Part shown: positions 55,002-61,708 of the stretch, piece by piece | Numbering within the stretch: position 1 is the stretch's first letter | How the letters are laid out: every line of letters begins with the position of its first letter | NCBI RefSeq assembly: GCF_015221875.1 | Contig: NZ_JACYGY010000001.1 | Coordinates: forward strand, 3,822,501 to 3,886,500 | DNA length: 64,000 bases | Reading direction: 5' to 3' | Source: Dyadobacter subterraneus | GTDB taxonomy: Bacteria > Bacteroidota > Bacteroidia > Cytophagales > Spirosomataceae | Notes under the pieces: generated by a model | The model's input: only the letters and a program-made list of their open reading frames with translations | Database searches by the model: none | What the model was told of the DNA's origin: nothing | Made by a program: the position numbers and the translations under genes

Positions 55002-56588
55002 TCAATGCTTTATTTCAACGGAGTCTTTTGAAATTGTTATTGGTGGTAGCATTGAAAATCCACCGGTCATAAATCCTAACCTGGTACCATTGTAAAATCT
55101 GACTTTTGGAATACTATCATCGGAAAAGTCAAGAGACTTGTTAATTGATTTCCCAATTTCAGAAATTGTAAACAAGCGGTTGACTTGCGGTGCCAGCTTT
55201 GGTGTCACATTGTAATATTCTCTTTTTATATCTATATCAGATTTTCGCCTGCCACCTGCAAGTGCCGGATAAAAATCAATGCCCATTGTCATTCTTACAG
55301 CTGCCGGCTTTCCATTTTTAATTGCGAAATTCCATTTTGGCATATTTTCAACTACACGCAGAGCTTCCTCATCCAGACCATACCCGAGTCCTTCAATTAT
55401 TTCCGCATCACGAATATTTCCGCCTTCGTCCACGATAAAAGATACCTTAACTTTTCCTTGAATATTTTCAACCAGCGCTTCAATAGGATATTTTATTTGA
55501 GAATAAAAATAATTTTCCATGTCACGAAAGACAACACCAAAATATGCATTTCTGTCCAAAACATATTTTCCCGGCAGCGTATCATTTTTTACTGATTTTA
55601 ATTTTTTATCAATTTTAATATTCTTCGGCTGTTTCGCTATTTCCTGATTTTCAGTTGAGTTTTCAACATATTCAGAAATTCCATTTGTAATGACGTTGGT
55701 TCTAAAATCCGAAATTTTTGATAATTTTTCCCTGGCCGCGGTCAGTATAATAACCAAACCCAGAATTGGGAAAATGGTAACATATTTGCTTAACAGCAAG
55801 CGTGGTGTACGATTTTGAAAAATCATTTTGACTCTGCTTTTTAATAAAGAAGAATTAAAAAACGGATTGGACAAGGACTGAACCGGGGCATTGAAGGAAT
55901 AGTAAATAAGAAACGTCGCATATTCCTCCCGGTCAGAAGCTGGTGCATCGGCCAGAAACTCATGAATCTGCTGCATTGACTTTTTATAAAACCAGAGCAC
56001 CGGATTGAACCAGCAAACTATTTTCAGCAACTCTATGATCAGGATGTCAACGCTGTGTTTCTGTTTGATATGGATCATTTCATTTCTTAGTACATTTTCA
56101 AGACAATTTTCATAATCATCCTGACTGACAACCAACCATTTAAAAAAGGAGAAAGAGCCTATTTTACCATTTTCAGTATAATTTTCCGGTAACAAAATCA
56201 GGGTATGATCTTCAAATTTGATCGCCTTACCTTTTCTGATATATGAAAAAAGATTGAAAAATCCTTTAAGCATGTTAAACGACAATAAAACAACGCCTGA
56301 AAAATAGACCAGAGAAATGATCAAAACCCAATCTGTACTCTGCTCAGCAATCTGATCTCCATTTTGCAAAACCGGACTTACCGACATACTATATACGAGT
56401 TCTGGCACATTTTCCGCAGTTGTCTCAGGAATGGTAATGAAGGGAAGAAAAAAGCTGATAAGTAAAGCCCCTAAAAGATAAAATCTGTTGAGTGAGAAAA
56501 AAGTATGTCTGCGAAAAAATAACCAGAAACAAACGTACAGAATGGTCCAGTACAAATTCACCTTTGCCAAATAAATAAGGTTTTCCAT
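55002..56588 (-). CDS. M56-family (BlaR1-like) protein with TonB C-terminal domain
   Basis: 528 residues. About four membrane helices (two before residue 60, one near 95, one near 290) carry the M56 domain. The zinc motif is NEMIHIKQKHSVD at residues 169-181, where the expected HEXXH first His is Asn169 (codon AAT, 56082-56084), one base from CAT. The C-terminus (about 350-445) is a TonB-C fold: YPIEALVENIQGKVKVSFIVDEGGNIRDAEIIEGLGYGLDEEALRVV. It starts 13 bases after the BlaI stop, so it is the signalling partner of BlaI. With the His missing, proteolysis is doubtful. Confidence 0.92.
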   Translation of the reverse strand: MENLIYLAKVNLYWTILYVCFWLFFRRHTFFSLNRFYLLGALLISFFLPFITIPETTAENVPELVYSMSVSPVLQNGDQIAEQSTDWVLIISLVYFSGVVLLSFNMLKGFFNLFSYIRKGKAIKFEDHTLILLPENYTENGKIGSFSFFKWLVVSQDDYENCLENVLRNEMIHIKQKHSVDILIIELLKIVCWFNPVLWFYKKSMQQIHEFLADAPASDREEYATFLIYYSFNAPVQSLSNPFFNSSLLKSRVKMIFQNRTPRLLLSKYVTIFPILGLVIILTAAREKLSKISDFRTNVITNGISEYVENSTENQEIAKQPKNIKIDKKLKSVKNDTLPGKYVLDRNAYFGVVFRDMENYFYSQIKYPIEALVENIQGKVKVSFIVDEGGNIRDAEIIEGLGYGLDEEALRVVENMPKWNFAIKNGKPAAVRMTMGIDFYPALAGGRRKSDIDIKREYYNVTPKLAPQVNRLFTISEIGKSINKSLDFSDDSIPKVRFYNGTRLGFMTGGFSMLPPITISKDSVEIKH

Positions 56589-56601
56589 CTTGGTATCAGA
56601 T

Positions 56602-56970
56602 TTATTTTTTGCTTTTATGATCTTTTATCAATTTCAATAATTCATCCAGATCACTGACATCCAGATCATTATCCTTTACCAGAAAGGAAACCATATTGGA
56701 CAGCGAATTCTGAAAATAGCTGGCCATCATTTGTTTCATTTCCTGCCGTTTGTATTCTTCCTCACTGATCAAAGGAAAATACTGATGTGTGTTTCCATAC
56801 ACTTTGTATCCTACAACTTCCTTCTTTTCAAGAATTCTGATGACGGTCGAAATCGTGTTATAAGCAGGAACGGGATCGTCCATTTCAGCTATGATATCTT
56901 TGACAAAAGCTTTTTTCAATCGCCATAAAATCTTCATTACGTCCTCTTCTGCACGCGTTAGTGTTTTCAT
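56602..56970 (-). CDS. BlaI/MecI/CopY-family repressor
   Basis: 122 residues. Winged helix (LTRAEEDVMKILWRLKKAFVKDIIAEM, PAYNTISTVIRILEKKEVVGYKVYGNTHQYFPLIS) and a C-terminal helix for dimerisation (MMASYFQNSLSNMVSFL). It represses by binding a palindrome, and release is normally by proteolysis triggered by the M56 partner downstream. A 35-bp palindrome at 57006-57040 overlaps its own promoter. Confidence 0.95.
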   Translation of the reverse strand: MKTLTRAEEDVMKILWRLKKAFVKDIIAEMDDPVPAYNTISTVIRILEKKEVVGYKVYGNTHQYFPLISEEEYKRQEMKQMMASYFQNSLSNMVSFLVKDNDLDVSDLDELLKLIKDHKSKK

Positions 56971-56995
56971 GTGTTCCGCACTTAAATAGATATGC

Positions 56996-57003
56996 CAAAG
57001 ATA
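56996..57003 (-). promoter_or_regulatory. -7 box for the blaI-like operon
   Basis: The minus strand reads TATCTTTG; predicted initiation near 56990, 20 bases before the ATG. Confidence 0.55.
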
Positions 57004-57005
57004 CT

Positions 57006-57040
57006 ACTATTTGATTAGTTCTAGCAACTAATTAAATAGT
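57006..57040. promoter_or_regulatory. BlaI-type operator palindrome
   Basis: ACTATTTGATTAGTT (57006-57020) and AACTAATTAAATAGT (57026-57040) are inverted copies matching at 14 of 15 positions, separated by CTAGC. It lies right upstream of the -7 box, in the -12 to -40 region, so binding would block RNA polymerase: classical autoregulation. Confidence 0.8.
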
Positions 57041-57516
57041 TATTTTTTTCAAAATATTGTAGGCTCAGCATTTCCAATATAAAAACTTATAAAGCGAGGT
57101 TCGTGAAGACAGCGATGTAAAAATGGCCAAAAACAAAATGCCAGCTCTTACAGCTGGCATTTGCACTTACGATTGATAAAGGAGGATTTTGTACTGCAAG
57201 TGTATAAATTATTTAGTAACCGGCAATGCAGAACTTAGTTAACGGTAATACACTTAACATTTTTTTCTCCATTAAAATTATTAATTATTGATAATCAGCC
57301 ATTTAATTAAAATATTATTTTTTATCAATCAGTTACATAAATTTCCTTTGCACAAGAACAAATTTGTGGTTTTCAACATGAAGTACAAAAATCAAAAACA
57401 AAATCAAGAGCCAATTCCGGCTCAAAACAGAAAAAATGCTATGGCCCTAATTTCTTTTAATTGACCAGTTTGCCGGTTTATTATTTGAAAAACCAATTAG
57501 TATAAAAGTCTCTTTT
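57041..57516. other. Intergenic region with one hairpin
   Basis: About 475 AT-rich bases. AAATGCCAGCT (57136-57146) and AGCTGGCATTT (57152-57162) form an 11-bp stem, with T-rich sequence on the minus-strand side. No gene on either side needs it. No ORF above 30 codons looks real. Confidence 0.5.
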
Positions 57517-57524
57517 TATATTTG
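57517..57524 (+). promoter_or_regulatory. -7 box upstream of the pseudogene
   Basis: TATATTTG; predicted initiation near 57530, 28 bases before the ATG at 57558. It may now serve the gene at 57911. Confidence 0.5.
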
Positions 57525-57557
57525 TCGATATATCCGTTTGAATATATCGATAGTACA

Positions 57558-57909
57558 ATGAAAAAAATTTTATTACTACTCAGTCTTACTGCTCTTTATT
57601 CCACCACCTATTCCCAGTCTACCCAGCCCGAACAAGGTCAGACAACGGATCGCACTTTCCAGTTGGGAGAAGTGACAGTCGTTTTGCTACCATCGAACAG
57701 GTTCTGGAACATTACAACGAACACATCAGGCAAAGTCCTACTTTAAGCAGTTTTTAATTGATGTTTCAAATCAAAAAGGAGGAAAAACACTGCTTTTGAC
57801 AACTGATGAAAAAAGAGATATAATATCATTTCTTTCCATGCTGACGGATTCAACTTTTATCACAAATCCGGAATTTTCAAATCCACATCTAACCCTAAAA
57901 TCCCAATAA
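57558..57909 (+). pseudogene. Deletion scar: TonB-receptor start joined to cytochrome-peroxidase tail
   Basis: ATG 57558 begins a signal peptide (MKKILLLLSLTALYSTTYS) and the opening of a TonB-dependent receptor (FQLGEVTV). At about 57670-57680 the recognisable coding frame changes to one resembling the end of a MauG-type di-haem cytochrome c peroxidase (FATIEQVLEHYNEHIRQSPTLSSF). A second break at a five-T run (57751-57755) shifts frame again; one more T would restore SSFLIDVSNQKGG, then LLTTDEKRDIISFLSMLTDSTFITNPEFSNP to a stop at 57909. So two genes were joined by a large deletion and the remainder is decaying. The family calls rest on motif memory. Confidence 0.7.
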
Positions 57910-57910
57910 T

Positions 57911-58423
57911 ATGACCCGGACTAAATTTACGAAAGCGATATCCAGATTATTGTCAATCAGTTTTTTACTTATTTCCGTAACCGTATTTTCTCAAAATGCA
58001 AACACGGTTTCCATTTCAGGAGAAGTTACGACAGCACTTAATCTGACAACTCAGGACCTTGCAGCTTACAAACAGATCAGCCACAAAGTGAAAGATCGTG
58101 ATGGTAAAGAACATGAATTCAAGGGTGTCGCCCTGATTGAAGTCTTTGAAAAAGCTGGTATTACCACCGGAGGTAAATTGCGGGGTGAAAATCTTGCAAA
58201 ATATGTGCTGATCAAAGCAGCGGATGGTTATGAAGTGATTTATTCCCTTCCTGAAATTGATCCTGAATTTACAGATCAAGTCATTATGCTCGCAACAGAA
58301 AAAGACGGGCAACCGCTTCCAAATGGCGAAGGTCCGTTCAGGATTATTACACCAAATGATAAAAAACAGGCGCGCTGGATAAGAGAAGTAAGATCTATAA
58401 AGATCGTTTTTGCCAAGGATTGA
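57911..58423 (+). CDS. Exported small sulfite-oxidase-fold (molybdopterin-binding-like) protein
   Basis: 170 residues with a signal peptide (ending VTVFSQ). The rest matches a reduced oxidoreductase molybdopterin-binding fold: VSISGEVTTALNLTTQDLAAYKQISHKVKDRDGKEHEFKGVALIEVFEKAG, then GYEVIYSLPEIDPEFTDQVIMLA and GPFRIITPNDKKQARWIREVRSIKIV. The catalytic cysteine region of true sulfite oxidases is absent, so it is unlikely to carry an active Mo cofactor. The ATG is one base after the pseudogene stop, so it was probably part of the operon that suffered the deletion. Confidence 0.82.
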   Translation: MTRTKFTKAISRLLSISFLLISVTVFSQNANTVSISGEVTTALNLTTQDLAAYKQISHKVKDRDGKEHEFKGVALIEVFEKAGITTGGKLRGENLAKYVLIKAADGYEVIYSLPEIDPEFTDQVIMLATEKDGQPLPNGEGPFRIITPNDKKQARWIREVRSIKIVFAKD

Positions 58424-58459
58424 CTTTGGCAGTTTTTTGAAACTGAGAAACAGAACTTT

Positions 58460-58613
58460 GGCTAAAGCCGGAAGTATCTGGGCTTGTTCCGATACCCAGG
58501 GTTGAAACCCTGGGTTAGGTAATTCTGATCAGGACTTGGATAAGGTTCAATAAAATTAACCCAGGGTTTCAACCCTGGGTAGTTAGTAGCTCAGAACTTC
58601 CCGGGCTTTAGCC
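58460..58613. repeat. Nested palindromic repeat element
   Basis: About 154 bases in the gap between convergent genes. The outer arms are GGCTAAAGCCGGAAGT (58460-58475) and ACTTCCCGGGCTTTAGCC (58596-58613), inverted copies with a two-base insertion. Inside are two 22-bp palindromes with arms ACCCAGGGTT and AACCCTGGGT: 58494-58515 has a GA loop and 58559-58580 has TC, so they are exact inverted copies of each other. This layout resembles dispersed REP-like elements; only one copy is in this window. Confidence 0.8.
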
Positions 58614-58624
58614 ATTAGCAAGTA

Positions 58625-60268
58625 TCAAACTTTCCTCGCTGTATTGATCACATTCGCTCCGTCAAACCGCGAAGTTGAACTTCCATGCGAAACACAGCTG
58701 CTTTGTGAAGGCTGACCTTTTCCGTCAAAGAAAGATCCTTCCACACGAAAATCGCTGTCGTCACATATTTTTACGCAGCTATTCCAAAACTCCTGCGTAT
58801 TGGATTGATAGGCTACATCCTTCAACATCCCGACAATTTCTCCGTTTTTGATTTCGTAAAAAAGCTGTCCGCCAAACTGGAAATTATAACGTTGCTGATC
58901 AATGGAAAAAGAACCATAACCAACAATATAAATTCCCTTTTTAACATCCTTAATCATTTCTTCAAACGACAATTTTTCCTTTTGAGGAGCCAATGAAACA
59001 TTTGGCATTCTTTGAAATTGCACTGAATTCCAACTATCTGCATAAGAACATCCGTGTGATTCCGTCTCGCCAATCATGTGCACCTGATCACGCGTAGCCT
59101 GGTAATTCACCAGAATTCCATCTTTTATCAGATCCCACTTTTTACTTTTCACACCTTCATCATCCCATCCTACCGCTCCCATGGAACCTGGCTGAATTTT
59201 GTCTGCAAAAAAGTTTACGATCTTGCTTCCGTAATTAAAGTTTTTGGATTTCCATTTGTCCATTGTAGCAAAAGAAGTTCCCGCAAAATTGGCTTCATAA
59301 CCCAAAACCCTGTCGAGCTCAGTAGCATGTCCGACAGACTCGTGAATTGTTAACCGAAGATGCGTAGGATCCAGTACCAGATCATATTTCCCCGGCTCAA
59401 CCGATTTCGCTTTTATTTTTTCCTTCACCTGAACGGCCGCCAAAGTCGCGTCGTCGATCATATCATAACGACTGTTGAACAACGTCGTTTTTCTTCCTGT
59501 AATCCTGTCCGCGGGTTTGCTTTCCAAATATTCATAACCCATCGCTTTGGCTGTTCCTAACGAATTTCTGGTCTGAAACTGTCCGGTTGCTTTATCGATA
59601 CCTGTTACTGTGAAAGTCGGCCAAAGTCTGTGAATATCCTGGTCGATATAGGAACCGTCGGTGGAAGCAAAATATTTTTGTTCATTCACCATAAAAAGCT
59701 GTGAATTCACATAATCTGCCCCATTTTTCTGGGCTGCGCCATTCACGGCCATTAAAAGATCCACCTTTTCTTTAATTGGTACTTCAAAAAGATTTTTAAT
59801 GATCGGCGTCTTATAACTCACTTCACCAAAACCTTTCTGCGCTGCAAGCTGAACCGGTTCAGCCAAAAGTTTTGAATTAGCTTTTGCTATTGCCACGGCA
59901 ATTTCAGCCGTTTTCGCAACATCATTTTCCGTTTTTGCTTCTCCCAGCGAAGCAAATCCCCAGCAGCCGTTAACGATCACGCGCACTCCTACTCCGTAAG
60001 ATTCTGTGTTAACAATACTTTGCACCTTATCCTCGCGGGTGATGACAAACTGGTTCAAATATCTTCCAATTCTGATATCGGCATACGATGCACCTTTGGC
60101 CGTTGCGGCATTAAGTCCGGCATCGGCAAGTCTTTTTTTCACCATTACATCAAGTCCCGGTTCCAGCAGTGCTTCACTGGCTACAGACCTTCCGCCTGGC
60201 GTAACGACCGGAATTATAAAAGCACCGGCGGCGATACTGGCTTGCTGGATAAAATCTCTTCTATTCAA
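58625..60268 (-). CDS. tldD: TldD-family metalloprotease with Tat-type signal
   Basis: 547 residues. The N-terminus (MNRRDFIQQASIAAGAFIIPVV) looks like a twin-arginine signal. The protease zinc motif HESVGH is at 309-314 (His309, Glu310, His314) in TIHESVGHATELDR. The C-terminus has GSFSIDQQRYNFQFGGQLFYEI and a Ser-rich end. TldD works with TldE (next gene) in cleaving peptide leaders or removing unfolded peptides; the E. coli pair is cytoplasmic. The gap to TldE is 56 bases, same strand. Confidence 0.93.
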   Translation of the reverse strand: MNRRDFIQQASIAAGAFIIPVVTPGGRSVASEALLEPGLDVMVKKRLADAGLNAATAKGASYADIRIGRYLNQFVITREDKVQSIVNTESYGVGVRVIVNGCWGFASLGEAKTENDVAKTAEIAVAIAKANSKLLAEPVQLAAQKGFGEVSYKTPIIKNLFEVPIKEKVDLLMAVNGAAQKNGADYVNSQLFMVNEQKYFASTDGSYIDQDIHRLWPTFTVTGIDKATGQFQTRNSLGTAKAMGYEYLESKPADRITGRKTTLFNSRYDMIDDATLAAVQVKEKIKAKSVEPGKYDLVLDPTHLRLTIHESVGHATELDRVLGYEANFAGTSFATMDKWKSKNFNYGSKIVNFFADKIQPGSMGAVGWDDEGVKSKKWDLIKDGILVNYQATRDQVHMIGETESHGCSYADSWNSVQFQRMPNVSLAPQKEKLSFEEMIKDVKKGIYIVGYGSFSIDQQRYNFQFGGQLFYEIKNGEIVGMLKDVAYQSNTQEFWNSCVKICDDSDFRVEGSFFDGKGQPSQSSCVSHGSSTSRFDGANVINTARKV

Positions 60269-60324
60269 AACAATATTTTAATTTGAGGTTGAAAAATAAG
60301 GTTAACTGTCTTCCTTAAAATCGA

Positions 60325-61656
60325 TCAGACAGCATCCGACAAGCTTGTAAAAGTGAAATCACGAATTTTCATAGGCGGAATCATATTACCGCCCGAACGC
60401 ATCGGTTTTCCCATCGCTTCAATGTTATTGAGCATCACAATCGGGCTCTCATTAAAGCGGAAATTTTTGACAGGAAACTTGATCTTTCCATCCTCAATAT
60501 AAAAAGTACCATCCCGTGTCAGTCCTGTATAAAGAAGTGTCTGGCGATCCACGTCGCGGATATACCAGAAACGGGTTACCAAAATCCCTTTTTGTGTACT
60601 TTTTATCAAATCGGCAATCGATTCTGCCCCTCCTTCAAAGATAAATCCAGATGGGGCTGCAATCGCTTTTTCACCTTTTTTCTCGGCCCAGAAACGTGAA
60701 TAAAACATATTTTTAACAACACCTTTTTCAACCCAGACCACCTTTTCCTGAGCCCGGCCATCAACAGTATTATCTCCAATCACAAATGGTGCACCAGGAA
60801 TATCCGCATCCATCGGGTCAGAATAAATCGTTATTCTTTCATCAAATAATTTTTCTCCCAAACGATTTCCCCCACCCTTTTTAGACAGAAAACTTCTTCC
60901 CTCATCCGCACTTCTGGCATCCATATTTGACATCATGTTACGCATCAGCTCTGCCGCTGCCGTAGGTTCCAGAATGACAGTGTACCTTCCCGGCTCAATC
61001 GCCTGTGCAGCCGTTGACGCCATTGCCTTTTGAAGGGCCGTTTGCGTAAGTGATGCGCTGTTTAGTTTGGAAACATCATTAAAATCGCGCACTACATAAC
61101 CCGAACCCTTTGCATCTTCCGTGCGAACGGTAATGGAATAATCTACGGATGTCGTTTTGTAATAACCAAAGAGCCCTTTACTATTTCCAATCGCTTTAAA
61201 TCCGGCAGAATCTTCCAGATAACCGGCGGCTATAACTGATTTTTTTCGGCACAGATCAATGCTATCCAGCGCAATTTGCGCTCTTTTATCCGGGTCAATG
61301 TTAGCGGTACTATCTGCATATGACTTGGTTTCAGGATATTTTTGAGGACCAAGCATACTTACATATTCCGGATTTTCAGGAGCAAGTTTCGCAAGTTCTT
61401 CCGCTCTGGCAACCGTTTTTTTTATGGATTCTTCGTCAAATTCATTGATCGTTGCCGTACCGGTTTTTTTTCCAAAAACGGCAGTTACCGCAAGAGAAAC
61501 ATTCCTTGAATCACCACTGGTACTAACCGCATTTCTGGCATAACGGATATTTCCAACATTTTCTCCGCTCAGGCTGACGCTCATTTCATCCGCCTTTGAA
61601 AAAGACAAAACCTTATCAATAATTTTCTTCGCTTCCTGCTGTGATAATATGCCCAT
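60325..61656 (-). CDS. pmbA: TldE/PmbA-family protein
   Basis: 443 residues. It lacks the HExxxH motif, as expected for the non-catalytic partner. Family marks are SVSLSGENVGNIRYARNAVSTSG, ETKSYADSTANIDPDKRAQIALDSIDLC, IYSDPMDADIPGAPF and GKPMRSGGNMIPPMKIRDFTF. No signal sequence is visible, in contrast to the partner TldD. It lies between the M14 carboxypeptidase gene and tldD on the same strand. Confidence 0.92.
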   Translation of the reverse strand: MGILSQQEAKKIIDKVLSFSKADEMSVSLSGENVGNIRYARNAVSTSGDSRNVSLAVTAVFGKKTGTATINEFDEESIKKTVARAEELAKLAPENPEYVSMLGPQKYPETKSYADSTANIDPDKRAQIALDSIDLCRKKSVIAAGYLEDSAGFKAIGNSKGLFGYYKTTSVDYSITVRTEDAKGSGYVVRDFNDVSKLNSASLTQTALQKAMASTAAQAIEPGRYTVILEPTAAAELMRNMMSNMDARSADEGRSFLSKKGGGNRLGEKLFDERITIYSDPMDADIPGAPFVIGDNTVDGRAQEKVVWVEKGVVKNMFYSRFWAEKKGEKAIAAPSGFIFEGGAESIADLIKSTQKGILVTRFWYIRDVDRQTLLYTGLTRDGTFYIEDGKIKFPVKNFRFNESPIVMLNNIEAMGKPMRSGGNMIPPMKIRDFTFTSLSDAV

Positions 61657-61708
61657 TTTTTACAAAACTGTTTGAGACAAAATTGTGAGAATAACCCGAT
61701 ATACCTGA

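Noticed and set aside
57378..57464. 28-codon frame (MKYKNQKQNQ...) before the pseudogene
   Set aside because: Low-complexity Lys/Asn/Gln composition expected from AT-rich DNA; no supporting signals.
58460..58613. CRISPR array
   Set aside because: Only two inverted palindromes with no regular spacers or cas genes.
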